Source: Sphingobium sp. 15-1
GTDB taxonomy: Bacteria; Pseudomonadota; Alphaproteobacteria; Sphingomonadales; Sphingomonadaceae
Length of the DNA stretch: 64,000 nucleotides
Reading direction: 5' to 3'
NCBI RefSeq assembly: GCF_013375535.1
Contig: NZ_JABXJG010000001.1
Location: 620,001-684,000 of the forward strand
Shown: one piece after another, positions 18,219 to 27,118 of the stretch
Layout of the letters: every line of letters starts with the position of its first letter
Numbering within the stretch: the first letter of the stretch is position 1
The notes under the pieces: generated by a model
What the model saw: only the letters and a program-made list of their open reading frames with translations
Told to the model about the DNA's origin: nothing
Database searches by the model: none
Program-made: the position numbers and the translations under genes

Positions 18219-19250
18219 TCACATCTTCTTGGGCATGCACTCCGCGCCCGCCGCCTTGATCGCGCCGCACAGCTTGCTGGCCTCGGCATTGCTCGCCACC
18301 GGTCCTGCCTGCAACCGGGTCACGCCGCCGCTCGTCAGGATATAGGGCTGATAGCCGGACAAGCCGCTGACCTTGGCGCTAAGCTGGCTCCAGAGCGTCC
18401 GGGCGCGCGCTTCCGCGCTGAATGCGCCGATCTGCACGCGCCATCCGCCGCTCGCCGCCTTGGGGACGGGGGGCTTGGGCAAGGGAGGCTTGGGCGCGGC
18501 AGGTTTGGCTACGGCCACTTTCGCGGCCGTGGCAGGCTTGGCGGCGGGGGCCGCTTCGACGGGCTTTGGCTTGGGCGGAGTCGAAGGCGGCAATTCCGCC
18601 GTGCGGATCGGCTTGGGCGCGTCCCGCGACACCGGCGCTGGAGGAGGCTCCTCGGCCGCCAACCCGGATTTCTCCTGCCGGCCAATGGATCGCGCCATGG
18701 CGATGCCGTCATTGCGCTGATCCTGCGGAATATATTTGTCCATCTGGCGAAGGCTTGCCGTCGCCTGCGCCAGTCCGGATTCGGACGCTCGCGTCATCAG
18801 CGCATAGGCCCGCACCCAATTCTTCGTCGTCAAGTCGCCGTTGAACAGGGCCGTGCCGACAATATATTGCGCACGCGGCTCGCCCCGGTCGGCGGCGCGC
18901 TGCAAATGAGGTAGGGCGCCTGCCCGGTCGCCCTGCTGGAACATCAGCAGCCCCAGATTGTCTTCGGCGCGGCTATGACCTTGCTTTGCCGCCTTGCGAT
19001 ACCAATCGATCGCGGTGGCCGGATCGGCCTTCACGCCGCGGCCCAGCTTATAGGCCTGTCCCATGTTGAACTGCGCATCGGGATCGCCGGCCTGCGCCAG
19101 CGGCTGCCAGACGGCGATGGCCTTGGCATAGTCGCCCTGCTGCCAGGCATCGACGCCGGTCTTCACATCGGCCAGCGCCGCGCCAGCCAGTCCCAGTTGC
19201 GCCAGGCCCAATATCGTTCCAGCGGCCAGCACGCCCCAGATACGCCTCAT
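18219..19250 (-). CDS. Sel1-repeat and SPOR domain periplasmic protein
   Basis: This is a 343-residue exported protein. A signal peptide (MRRIWGVLAAGTILGLAQLGLAGAALA) leads to about four Sel1-like TPR repeats (GDPDAQFNMGQAYKLGRGV, GHSRAEDNLGLLMFQQG, GEPRAQYIVGTALFNG). A long proline/alanine/lysine-rich linker follows, and a C-terminal SPOR domain (WRVQIGAFSAEARARTLWSQL) that in the family binds denuded septal peptidoglycan. The start at 19250 has GGGAG seven bases upstream; the ATG at 19256 would leave too short a spacer. A cell-division or envelope role is inferred. It is divergent from the parA-like operon. Confidence 0.85.
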   Translation of the reverse strand: MRRIWGVLAAGTILGLAQLGLAGAALADVKTGVDAWQQGDYAKAIAVWQPLAQAGDPDAQFNMGQAYKLGRGVKADPATAIDWYRKAAKQGHSRAEDNLGLLMFQQGDRAGALPHLQRAADRGEPRAQYIVGTALFNGDLTTKNWVRAYALMTRASESGLAQATASLRQMDKYIPQDQRNDGIAMARSIGRQEKSGLAAEEPPPAPVSRDAPKPIRTAELPPSTPPKPKPVEAAPAAKPATAAKVAVAKPAAPKPPLPKPPVPKAASGGWRVQIGAFSAEARARTLWSQLSAKVSGLSGYQPYILTSGGVTRLQAGPVASNAEASKLCGAIKAAGAECMPKKM

Positions 19251-19359
19251 GTTCATGCTCCCAATGGGTTCTTGCCCGATCCTATGCCGCTGCAAGGTTA
19301 ATAGCGACTTAGCATTAAGAACATCGCCTTTTTAACCGCCTTTCAGGCTTCCGCGCGGA

Positions 19360-19374
19360 TTAACCAATTCTTAG
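19360..19374 (+). promoter_or_regulatory. CtrA-like box upstream of the parA-like operon
   Basis: TTAA-N7-TTAG lies about 50 bases before the GTG at 19425. It matches the alphaproteobacterial CtrA consensus TTAA-N7-TTAA with one mismatch. The surrounding 19290-19380 region is AT-rich with further TTAA words. CtrA control is a hypothesis. Confidence 0.4.
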
Positions 19375-19424
19375 GCGGGCCTGTGGCACTCCCTGTTCCC
19401 ATTGGATTTTCTGGGGGAAGTTGC

Positions 19425-20144
19425 GTGCGCATATTGGCATTGGCATCGCAAAAAGGGGGATCGGGCAAGACCACCCTGTCGGGGCATCTGGCCGTTCAGG
19501 CCCAGATGGCGGGCGCAGGTCCGGTCGTGCTGATCGACATCGACCCGCAGGGATCGCTGGCCGACTGGTGGAACGAGCGTGAGGCCGAATATCCCGCCTT
19601 CGCCCAGACCACCGTCGCGCGCCTTGCCGCCGACCTGGAAATCCTTCGCCAGCAGGGTTTCAAGCTGGCCGTCATCGACACTCCTCCTGCGATCACCATG
19701 GCGATCCAGAGCGTCATTTCGGTCGCTGAGCTGATCGTCGTCCCGACCCGTCCCAGCCCGCACGACCTGCGCGCCGTGGGCGCCACGGTCGACCTGTGCG
19801 AACGTGCGGGCAAGCCGCTGATCTTCGTGGTCAACGGCGCGACGCCCAAGGCGCGGATCACCTCCGAAGCCGCCGTCGCCCTGTCGCAACATGGCACGGT
19901 CGCCCCGGTCACGCTGCACCACCGCACTGATTTCGCCGCTTCGATGATCGACGGCCGCACGGTGATGGAGGTCGACCCCAAGGGCCGTTCCGCCGGAGAG
20001 GTCACCCAGCTTTGGACCTATATTTCGGACCGGCTCGAAAAGAATTTCCGCCGCACCGTCTTTTCCGTGCCCCACAATGCGGTCGGCGCGGCAGGCACGG
20101 TCCGTCCGGCAAGCGGTGGCTTCGGCCGCCGGGTCTCGCAGTAA
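19425..20144 (+). CDS. ParA/MinD family ATPase
   Basis: This is a 239-residue deviant Walker ATPase. KGGSGKTT at residues 10-17, the switch region VVLIDIDPQGSLADWW and a DTPP motif (VIDTPP) place it among ParA-like partition or positioning ATPases. It lacks an N-terminal DNA-binding extension and has a poorly conserved C-terminal tail. The GTG at 19425 was chosen over the further upstream start because GGGGGAAG lies just before it and the protein then begins directly with the first beta-strand. It is the first gene of a three-gene operon with a ribbon-helix-helix-like protein and a SPOR lipoprotein; the cargo is unknown. Confidence 0.85.
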   Translation: MRILALASQKGGSGKTTLSGHLAVQAQMAGAGPVVLIDIDPQGSLADWWNEREAEYPAFAQTTVARLAADLEILRQQGFKLAVIDTPPAITMAIQSVISVAELIVVPTRPSPHDLRAVGATVDLCERAGKPLIFVVNGATPKARITSEAAVALSQHGTVAPVTLHHRTDFAASMIDGRTVMEVDPKGRSAGEVTQLWTYISDRLEKNFRRTVFSVPHNAVGAAGTVRPASGGFGRRVSQ

Positions 20145-20159
20145 GGGGAGGGGAATATC

Positions 20160-20702
20160 ATGGTCGAACCGAAACCGCTCGCCTCGCTGACTTCGGGCCT
20201 GCTGGCTCGCAAGGGCGCTGCTTCACCCGCCATGCGCCGTCCGGTATTTGGCCTGACCGCTGGAGCCAATGCGCTCCAGGAGGATCTGGGCTGGAACGAC
20301 ATGGGCTTTGACGTAACGCAGCCCGAACCGGCGCCCGCCGAATCCCGCTCCGTGGCCGGTCTGACGCCGATGACCGCCGTTCCTGTCGTGGCTCCGGTGC
20401 CCGTCGTCGTGACCGAGCGTGAGGAACTGGCCGAACGCATTGCCGAAGCCAGCGTCCCGGCCAAGGCCGCGAAGCCGAAAAAGCCCGCCAAGGCCCGCAC
20501 TTCGGCCGTGGGGAAGGGCCGCAAGGCCGCCTTCACGCTGCGGCTCGATGCTGACCGTCATCTGAAGCTGCGGCTCGCCAGCGCTATTATCGGCCGTTCG
20601 GCGCAGCAGATGGTGACCGAAGCGCTCGACTCGTTCCTCAGCAGCCTGCCGGAGATCGACCGGCTGGCCCAGCAACTGCCGCGCGCTCGCGGCGACAATT
20701 AA
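20160..20702 (+). CDS. ParA-partner protein with C-terminal ribbon-helix-helix-like segment
   Basis: This is a 180-residue protein lying 15 bases after the ParA-like gene. Residues 1-95 are proline/alanine/valine-rich and probably disordered. The stretch 96-115 is lysine-rich. The C-terminal region FTLRLDADRHLKLRLASAIIGRSAQQMVTEALDSFL looks like a ribbon-helix-helix DNA-binding fold (short strand then two helices). It could be the adaptor that links the ATPase to DNA or to a protein cargo. I do not recognise a named family. The next gene begins 13 bases downstream. Confidence 0.72.
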   Translation: MVEPKPLASLTSGLLARKGAASPAMRRPVFGLTAGANALQEDLGWNDMGFDVTQPEPAPAESRSVAGLTPMTAVPVVAPVPVVVTEREELAERIAEASVPAKAAKPKKPAKARTSAVGKGRKAAFTLRLDADRHLKLRLASAIIGRSAQQMVTEALDSFLSSLPEIDRLAQQLPRARGDN

Positions 20703-20715
20703 GGGTTTGCAAGCC

Positions 20716-22059
20716 ATGAAGCGCAAGGCCTTCGCCAAAGCAGCGGTTGCGTCGATGCTCATCGGCACGACCATGGTGGGATGCACTGGTGCGGCCTTCC
20801 GCCCCAGTGCCATCGCTCCCAAGCAGAATCCGGATCGTCTTGCTGCCAATGTCGAAAAGGCGCTGGCCGATCGCGATGGCGCCCAGGCGGTGGAACTGGC
20901 GGAAGCCGCCGTGCAGGCCGCGCCGCAGGATGTCCGCTATCGCCAGTTGCTTGGCCGCGCCTATGTGGCGGACGGCCGCTTCGCTTCGGCCGAAACCGCG
21001 CTGACGGACGCCATGACGCTGGGCAATCGCGATGCGCGCACCATCATCACTCTCGCGCTGGTGGAAGTTGCCTTGGGCAAGGATCGCGCCGCCCGCGACC
21101 TGCTCGCCAACCATGCCGACATCGTGCCTGCCGCCGACTATGGTCTCGCCATGGCGATGGCGGGCGACGCGCCGGAAGGCGTTCGCATCCTTTCCGAAGT
21201 GATCCACGATCCGTCGGCCACGGCGCGCACCCGCCAGAATCTGGCCTATGCCTATGCTTTGGCCGGCCGGTGGAAGGATGCGCGCATGATGGCGGGCTTC
21301 GACCTCGATCCGCTCGCCGCCAACGAGCGCATCACCCAATGGGCGCAGAATGCCGCGCCCGGCCTTTCGCAGCAGCGGGTGGCGGCCTTGATGGGCGTGA
21401 CGATCAACGGAGCCGATGCAGGCCAGCCGGTCGCCCTGGCTCTCGCGCCCGCGCCGGTCCGGATGGCGGAGGCCGCTCCCGCCGAGCAGCCCTTGCCCGC
21501 CGCGCCAAGCGCCGAACCCGTACCGGTCGAGATCGCTTCTGCCGATCCGGCGCCACAGCCTGCCGCGGCCGAAGCGCCCGCGCCGATGATCCAGGCGCCG
21601 ATGATCCAGGCGCCGATGATCCAGACGATCGCGGCTCCCTTCCGCTTTGCCGCACCGCATCAGGCCGCGCCGGTTCGCGCCGCTCAGCCTGTCCGCGTCC
21701 AGCAACCCGCGCGCGTCCAGAATGCAGCCTTCCACCCGGTCGGCAAGGGGCGCGGCAATTGGGTGGTTCAGCTCGGCGCTTACGACAACACGGCCATAGC
21801 GAAGGAAAAATGGTTCGCCATGGCCCGTCGCAACGGCGCTTTGGCGAACCTGCCGGTCGTCACCAGCCAGATCACGGTGAACGGCGCGACGCTGGCTCGC
21901 TTGGCCGTCGGCGGCTTCGACGACCGGGCCGAGGCGGCCGCGCTCTGCCGCGCCGTCCAGGCTCGCCGCGGCCAGTGCTTCGTGCGGGAAAATGTGGCTG
22001 ACGCCACGCCGCAGCGCTGGGCCCTGGCGACCCGCGGACGTCAATACGCCTCCCGCTGA
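20716..22059 (+). CDS. TPR and SPOR domain lipoprotein
   Basis: This is a 447-residue exported protein. The N-terminal MKRKAFAKAAVASMLIGTTMVGC ends in a probable lipobox (MVGC), so it is likely a lipoprotein anchored at Cys23. TPR-like helices follow (about residues 40-210). A long alanine/proline-rich linker contains three exact APMIQ repeats, and the C-terminal SPOR domain (GNWVVQLGAYDNTAIAKEKW) should bind septal peptidoglycan. It is the third gene of the ParA-like operon, which suggests that cytoplasmic positioning is tied to the division site or envelope (inference). The ATG at 20716 follows AAGGG. Confidence 0.83.
   Translation: MKRKAFAKAAVASMLIGTTMVGCTGAAFRPSAIAPKQNPDRLAANVEKALADRDGAQAVELAEAAVQAAPQDVRYRQLLGRAYVADGRFASAETALTDAMTLGNRDARTIITLALVEVALGKDRAARDLLANHADIVPAADYGLAMAMAGDAPEGVRILSEVIHDPSATARTRQNLAYAYALAGRWKDARMMAGFDLDPLAANERITQWAQNAAPGLSQQRVAALMGVTINGADAGQPVALALAPAPVRMAEAAPAEQPLPAAPSAEPVPVEIASADPAPQPAAAEAPAPMIQAPMIQAPMIQTIAAPFRFAAPHQAAPVRAAQPVRVQQPARVQNAAFHPVGKGRGNWVVQLGAYDNTAIAKEKWFAMARRNGALANLPVVTSQITVNGATLARLAVGGFDDRAEAAALCRAVQARRGQCFVRENVADATPQRWALATRGRQYASR
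21580..21624 (+). repeat. three tandem 15-base repeats
   Basis: GCGCCGATGATCCAG occurs three times in a row without mismatch inside the SPOR lipoprotein gene. It encodes three copies of APMIQ in the linker. Perfect identity suggests a recent slippage expansion, and copy number may vary between strains. Confidence 0.9.
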
Positions 22060-22097
22060 CGCGGCATTGTTCAGGCGAGAACCCGCCGCCCTTATGT

Positions 22098-23225
22098 TCA
22101 GGCCAGGATGTTGCGGTCGACCTCTTCGATGCGTCTGCAACCCGTCAGGCTCATGGCGACGCGCATCTCGCGTTCGATAAGGTCCAGCATCGTTTCCACG
22201 CCAGCCTGGCCGCGCGCCGCCAGAGCATAGACCCAGGCGCGTCCCAGCAAGACGCCGTGGGCGCCGAGTGCGAGCATGCGCAGGACGTCGAGCCCCGTCC
22301 TCACGCCGGAGTCGGCCAGGATGGTGAGATCGCCCCTGACGGCGTCGGCAATCGCGGGGAGTGCGACGGCGGTCGAGACAGCCCCGTCAAGTTGCCGTCC
22401 GCCATGGTTCGATACGACGATCCCATCGGCGCCCAGGTCGCGCGCGGATCGCGCATCGTCCGGCTCGAGAATGCCTTTGATGACAAGGGAACCTTTCCAG
22501 ACGGATCTTATCCATTCAAGGTCGCGCCATTCGATGGCTGGGTCGAAATTGGCGGCCAGCCAGCCCATGAAGTCTGCAAGTCCGCTGTTCGCGCCCAGGA
22601 CCGGCGCGACATTGCCCAGCCGGTGGGGGCGGCCGCGAAGGCCGACATCCCATGCCCAGCCTGGCTTTCCCAGGGCCTGCATCAATCGCCGGGCCGGGGC
22701 GAAGGGGCCGGACATGCCGGAATGGGCATCGCGATAGCGGGCGCCCGGCACGGGCATATCGACCGTGAAGACCAGCGTTTCGCAGCCCTGTTCGGCGGCA
22801 ACGGCCAGCAGGTCGCGCATGAATGCGCGATCCTTGATCACATAGAGTTGGAACCAGATCGGACCTGCGCCGCGCACCACCTCCGCGATGTCGCAGACCG
22901 AAACCGTCGAGAGGCAGAACGGAATGTTGCGGAGCCGCGCGGCGCGTGCGGCCTGAACCTCTCCACGCCGGGCGTACATCCCGGTCAGGCCGACAGGCGC
23001 CAGCCCGACGGGGAGGCCTAGTTTCTTGCCGAACCATGCGGTTTCGAGACTGACGTCCGATACGTCCCGCAGCACGCGCTGGCGAAGCTGAATATGCGAG
23101 AGATCCTCGACGTTCCGGCGAAGCGTATCCTCGCCATAGGCGCCGCCGTCTATGTAGTCGAAGAGGAAGCGCGGCAAGCGGCGCTTTGCTGCCTGCCGAA
23201 AATCCGCTCCCGAGCTTATGATCAT
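22098..23225 (-). CDS. lldD: FMN-dependent alpha-hydroxy-acid dehydrogenase, L-lactate dehydrogenase type
   Basis: This is a 375-residue flavoprotein that oxidises L-lactate (or a related 2-hydroxy acid) to the keto acid and passes electrons to the respiratory chain. The (beta/alpha)8 barrel is complete: [17 protein letters not shown] near the N-terminus, [15 protein letters not shown] and [14 protein letters not shown]. The active-site [10 protein letters not shown] is at 272-281 with catalytic His274 and substrate-binding Arg277. It marks the left border of the catabolic island and lies in the same orientation as dld. Mandelate or glycolate oxidase activity is a possible alternative. Confidence 0.85.
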   Translation of the reverse strand: MIISSGADFRQAAKRRLPRFLFDYIDGGAYGEDTLRRNVEDLSHIQLRQRVLRDVSDVSLETAWFGKKLGLPVGLAPVGLTGMYARRGEVQAARAARLRNIPFCLSTVSVCDIAEVVRGAGPIWFQLYVIKDRAFMRDLLAVAAEQGCETLVFTVDMPVPGARYRDAHSGMSGPFAPARRLMQALGKPGWAWDVGLRGRPHRLGNVAPVLGANSGLADFMGWLAANFDPAIEWRDLEWIRSVWKGSLVIKGILEPDDARSARDLGADGIVVSNHGGRQLDGAVSTAVALPAIADAVRGDLTILADSGVRTGLDVLRMLALGAHGVLLGRAWVYALAARGQAGVETMLDLIEREMRVAMSLTGCRRIEEVDRNILA

Positions 23226-23527
23226 TACAATCCCGACGCTGCTGGTTGAAGTTGGCTATTGCATGTGACGGCGTCGGCTCATCGAACGGACAATGTCGAG
23301 CGGGCCGAGCGCTACAGGTTCAAGATGTTCGATCGAACGCCGGAATGGCAAGGGCTTCATCACGCATGTCCCTGTCGCTGGACGGGGCACCCGCAAAGGG
23401 CCGTCGCGGCCCGGTGCGGAATATTCCGGGCTTCGATTCGTTGCGACTGCCGATGATCGGTTTATCCGTCATGCATCCTGTCCGTTTGGGCGGCAATTGC
23501 GCCGATCGGGCGCGCTCCCCCGGTCGA
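23226..23527. other. 302-base intergenic region upstream of lldD
   Basis: There is no convincing gene. It contains a 12-base perfect palindrome (GTTCGATCGAAC, 23327-23338) about 100 bases upstream of the lldD start, which could be an operator but may be chance. Reading frames here have no ribosome-binding sites or familiar sequence. Confidence 0.4.
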
Positions 23528-24451
23528 TCATGCCTGGGATGCGGGCGGCAGGGCGTGATCGGGGGAAGCGGTGCGATCAACGATCCAGGCGTCGCCGTCA
23601 GGCTTCAGATAAATGCCGGTCGGACCGGAAAAATGCGATCCCAGCAAGAGGGAGCTTCGATCTGCGACACGTTCCAGGACGGTTCGGCGCGTCGACCTTG
23701 CCATGTCATGATCCCAGCAGAAATTGTCTCCGACATCCGGGATCGCGACTTGGACGGGATGGTGGATGAGATCCCCGGTGATGACGGCTTCCCGGCCCTG
23801 GGAAGAAATGACGACGCAGCAATGACCCGGCGTATGGCCCGGCGTGGGTTCCAGGCGGACTTCATCGACGACGGCAAAATCCGGATCGACGAAGAGCGCC
23901 AGACCGGCGTCGATCACTGGCCTGATCGAATCCCCCATGACGGCGATGGAGTCACGATGATCGTCGGTCCTGACATGCTCATATTCCGCCTTGGCGAAGA
24001 TATATCGGGCATTGGGGAAGGTCGGCACCCAGGCTCCATCCACCAGCATCGTGTTCCAGCCGCAATGATCGAGGTGGAGGTGCGTACACAGCACATAATC
24101 GATGCTTTCGCGCGGCAGGCCCGCCTCTTCCAGACGCTTCAGGAAGGGACCATTGAGCTTGTTGAATGCCGGTATGTCACGCTCCTTGTCGTTTCCGACG
24201 CATGGGTCCACCAGGATGCGCTTGCCGCCGGCCTCGATGATGAAGGCCTGGAAGTGCAGCGTGATATTGCCTTCCTCATCGGCAAAGTCGGGGCAAAGCC
24301 AGTCTCGCCGCTTGACGACCTCTTCCTTGCTGGTCTGGATGAAAATGGCGGGATCGGCATTGACCGGAGGCAGTTCGAGAACACGCGTCACGCGCACCGC
24401 GCCAATCGTCCACCGCTTGAAGCTGTCATTGTCGGTCGAACGGGGTTCCAT
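23528..24451 (-). CDS. metallo-beta-lactamase fold hydrolase
   Basis: This is a 307-residue MBL-fold protein. The zinc motif THLHLDH has His124, His126, Asp128 and His129, and later ligands lie in TPGHTPGHC, GDLIHH and GSHFSGPTG. The N-terminal region resembles lactonase- and alkylsulfatase-distant hydrolases that begin with a strand-turn FKRWTIGAVRVTRV. The likely reaction is hydrolysis of an ester, thioester or lactone; the substrate is not known. The ATG at 24451 has GAGGAG upstream. It lies in the leftward lldD-dld neighbourhood but with 300-base gaps on both sides, so it may have its own promoter. Confidence 0.82.
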   Translation of the reverse strand: MEPRSTDNDSFKRWTIGAVRVTRVLELPPVNADPAIFIQTSKEEVVKRRDWLCPDFADEEGNITLHFQAFIIEAGGKRILVDPCVGNDKERDIPAFNKLNGPFLKRLEEAGLPRESIDYVLCTHLHLDHCGWNTMLVDGAWVPTFPNARYIFAKAEYEHVRTDDHRDSIAVMGDSIRPVIDAGLALFVDPDFAVVDEVRLEPTPGHTPGHCCVVISSQGREAVITGDLIHHPVQVAIPDVGDNFCWDHDMARSTRRTVLERVADRSSLLLGSHFSGPTGIYLKPDGDAWIVDRTASPDHALPPASQA

Positions 24452-24772
24452 GGCTATGCTCCTCAGGATTTGCGGGCGACAAGGCCGACGGACCAGCAAG
24501 CGGTGGCATCGATGCGCCAGCCCAGACCCGACGTGGGCAAGCATCGACACAGCCATGACCTCTCCAGGCGCACCTTTTCCACCCTATGATGGCGAGCGAC
24601 CGGCCGCCTCGCCAAACTGTCCCCTTCGCGGCGATCAGTTCAACCAGACGGCGGGGCACGTCGCGGAAGAATGCATCAACAAATAAGGCAGCGGCGCGTG
24701 AGAGGCTAGAATGATGCGATTATGCCAGCCATAGCCGAACTGCTATGAGAGTGGAGGAACGATCGACCATCG
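24452..24772. other. 321-base intergenic region
   Basis: This lies between the start of the MBL-fold gene and the end of dld. I see no gene, RNA or clear repeat. It presumably contains the promoter of the MBL-fold gene. Confidence 0.4.
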
Positions 24773-26494
24773 TCAGGCCCAATGCCCGGCTTTCGACGTG
24801 CCGCCGATTCCCGGGTTGAAGCTGTTGCCGGGATCGAGGGTCCGGTAATGCTCCACGAGCGATGGCTTCGCCCCATAGACATGGCCGACATTATGCTCGG
24901 CCGGATATTCCGCGCCCCGGCGATCGAGAATGTCCAGCAGCTCGCGCTTCACGGCTTTTGGCTCGACGCCCTTCGCAAGAATATAGTCCTGATGAAAGAC
25001 ATGGCAGAAGAAGTGCGCATAATAGAGTTTCTTGACGATCTTGCCGTCGAATGAACCGGGCAACCGTTCGAACCATTCGGCGTCGTTCCGCCGCAGCGCG
25101 ATGTCCAGAGCGATAATATCCTCAACCTCGCGGCTGTGGAGCGCGCGATAGCGCATGGCCGCGCCGGCTATGGCGAACCGATGCAGGAATGCCTTCTCCG
25201 CTTCGTCTTTGACGCATTCGAAAAAATCGCCGTTGGAATCGGGGTATCGCTGTTCGAGATAATGCCGGGCCTCGGCAATGCCGTTTCCACCCATTTTGAG
25301 AAGGAGATGATGTTCGAAGCGGTCGCGATATTGCCGCATCCGTGGCGGCAGATGATCTCCGAACAATCGGCTGGCCGCTTGGAGGAGGTGATCGCTGAGG
25401 TGCCGCGGCAGCAGGGGGATCTTGCGCGCGAATTCGTCGACCCGGCTTTTAAGGGCAAAGAGCAAGGGGAGGCGGTTCGTCCCCAGCCTTTCTATCGCGA
25501 TCACGGTGTCCTTGCCGTAGCGTGCCGCCACATCGAAAGCCTCACGGTGAAAATACTCGCCCGAGATCGGGAGCGTGTCGAAGCCTTGCAGGATGTCCCG
25601 GCGGATTTGCGTCAAATCCGCGACGCTGTTGCTGCCGATGTAGAAAGTCGCGGTGGCGGCATCCTTGGGGAAGGTGTCCAGGCGAACCGCGAGCAGCGCA
25701 ACTTTCCCGGCGCTGCCGGACGCCTCGAACAGACGCGTCGGGTCGGCGTTGAAGCGTGCCGGCGTTTGCTCGTCGACCTTGCGCACATGCCCGCAATAAT
25801 CATGGTCCGATGCCCGGCGATGATCGCCATGCTCGATGTCCCCCGGCGCGAATGCCCCGGCCTCGACGCGACGCAGGATTTCCTCCGGCTCATTGCCGAG
25901 CGATATGCCGAGATGGTTCACAAGGCGCAGTTCGCCGTCGCCGCCGAGCTGGGCGAACAGCGCGAGTTCGGTATAGGCTGGACCCCGCTGAACCAGCGAG
26001 CCGCCGGAATTGTTGCAGACGCCACCCAGCACGGACGCTCCAATGCATGAGGAGCCGATCACCGAATGCGGATCGCGGCCGAGCGGTTGCAGCGCCGTTT
26101 CCAGCTCATGGAGCGTCGCGCCCGGCAGGCAGACCACCTGGCGGCCTTCTTCGATCGGATGGATGCCTTTGATGCGCAGGGTGTTGATGACGACGACGTC
26201 GCGGTCATATGTTCCGTTCGGCGTAGAGCCTCCGGTAAGGCCGGTATTTGCCGATTGCATGATCATGATGACGCCGGCATCCACGCAGATGCGCAATGCC
26301 CGCCAGAATTCGACGAGCGATCCGGGCCGGATGACCGCGAGGGCAGGCCCATCGCCCAAGCGATAGCCCGTGGTGAAGCGGCGTGTCTTGGATGGACTCG
26401 TCAGAACGTGGCGCTTGCCGACCGTGTTTCGCAATGCGCGGATGAGCGATTGCGGCGGGACGGCGCGCGCGGCCGTCGTCAGATCGGCGCTCAT
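24773..26494 (-). CDS. dld: quinone-dependent D-lactate dehydrogenase (Dld)
   Basis: This is a 573-residue FAD flavoprotein that oxidises D-lactate to pyruvate and reduces quinone at the inner face of the membrane. The FAD-binding region shows SANTGLTGGSTPNG and VVVINTLRIKGI, then GSSCIGASVLGGVCNNSGGSLVQRGPAYTE. The C-terminal membrane-binding part ends with AEHNVGHVYGAKP and NPGIGG. The length matches E. coli Dld (571). I chose the ATG at 26494 because the longer upstream frame is unlike the family. With lldD it gives the organism oxidation of both lactate stereoisomers. Confidence 0.9.
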   Translation of the reverse strand: MSADLTTAARAVPPQSLIRALRNTVGKRHVLTSPSKTRRFTTGYRLGDGPALAVIRPGSLVEFWRALRICVDAGVIMIMQSANTGLTGGSTPNGTYDRDVVVINTLRIKGIHPIEEGRQVVCLPGATLHELETALQPLGRDPHSVIGSSCIGASVLGGVCNNSGGSLVQRGPAYTELALFAQLGGDGELRLVNHLGISLGNEPEEILRRVEAGAFAPGDIEHGDHRRASDHDYCGHVRKVDEQTPARFNADPTRLFEASGSAGKVALLAVRLDTFPKDAATATFYIGSNSVADLTQIRRDILQGFDTLPISGEYFHREAFDVAARYGKDTVIAIERLGTNRLPLLFALKSRVDEFARKIPLLPRHLSDHLLQAASRLFGDHLPPRMRQYRDRFEHHLLLKMGGNGIAEARHYLEQRYPDSNGDFFECVKDEAEKAFLHRFAIAGAAMRYRALHSREVEDIIALDIALRRNDAEWFERLPGSFDGKIVKKLYYAHFFCHVFHQDYILAKGVEPKAVKRELLDILDRRGAEYPAEHNVGHVYGAKPSLVEHYRTLDPGNSFNPGIGGTSKAGHWA

Positions 26495-26594
26495 GCCAGC
26501 AACTTCGTGCCGGGCCGAGCGCGGTCGCGCATGCAAGGGAATGGAGCGGTCATTTGCGTGTTCTTTCCCCTGTCGTCCAGCGTCGCCGCTTGAA

Positions 26595-27032
26595 TCAGCG
26601 ACGGTGAAAATGAAGGTCTCCGACGAGGCCGGTGATGATTTGACGTGACCGGAACACCCACCGTCCATCGCGCCGTCCGAAGCGGTCCTCATAGCGTCCG
26701 CAGGCGATCGGCTGGAGCGGAAGACCTTCGGTGGCCTGGAAGGTCGTGACATAGGAGCGCGCAGACGCCGCCAGGCGCGGCTCTTCGATCTCGATGATGA
26801 TATTGCTCAAGACATGTCGCGTGCGCGGCGTGCCATCGTCATAGGTCTTCAGCGCTCTCTTCAGAAACGCCTCCACCGCGTCGGCGCCCGAGGCGGGGGC
26901 ATTGTCGTTGAGGACGAGTTCGCCTTGAGCGAAGAGCCTGCCCACGCCGGCATAATCGCCATCATCCACCAGGAACGCGTAGCGCGCCATCAAATTGCTG
27001 ATGGCGCGCTCGTCGCTAAGGATGTCGGACAT
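26595..27032 (-). CDS. SnoaL-like nuclear transport factor 2 family protein
   Basis: This is a 145-residue cone-fold protein of the SnoaL/NTF2-like group, which includes polyketide cyclases, dehydratases and steroid isomerases. It shows an ISNLMARYAFLVDDGDYAGVGRLFA N-terminal helix region and a C-terminal GRYEDRFGRRDGRWVFRSRQI strand pair. No specific reaction can be assigned. The ATG at 27032 gives MSDILSDERA. It lies between the dld and SDR genes on the same strand, likely in one transcript. Confidence 0.75.
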   Translation of the reverse strand: MSDILSDERAISNLMARYAFLVDDGDYAGVGRLFAQGELVLNDNAPASGADAVEAFLKRALKTYDDGTPRTRHVLSNIIIEIEEPRLAASARSYVTTFQATEGLPLQPIACGRYEDRFGRRDGRWVFRSRQIITGLVGDLHFHRR

Positions 27033-27118
27033 GGCTCGATCCTCGAAAGCGTCGAAACCCAGAGGCGGCGGCCAATCCATGCCGCCTGCCCTTCGCGACG
27101 GTGGCGTCCGGGGCTGTC

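Noticed and set aside
20638..22140. 500-residue minus-strand frame opposite the SPOR lipoprotein
   Set aside because: It is rich in Arg, Gly and His and lacks domains, while the plus-strand product has a signal peptide, TPRs and a SPOR domain.
23327..23338. Perfect palindrome GTTCGATCGAAC upstream of lldD
   Set aside because: Twelve-base palindromes of this kind are expected several times by chance in 64 kb, and there is no second copy or half-site at another promoter. It is kept only as a note.
23246..24589. Long plus-strand frame opposite the MBL-fold gene
   Set aside because: The minus-strand product has intact metal-binding motifs and a good ribosome-binding site. The plus-strand translation has no recognisable features and only mirrors it.
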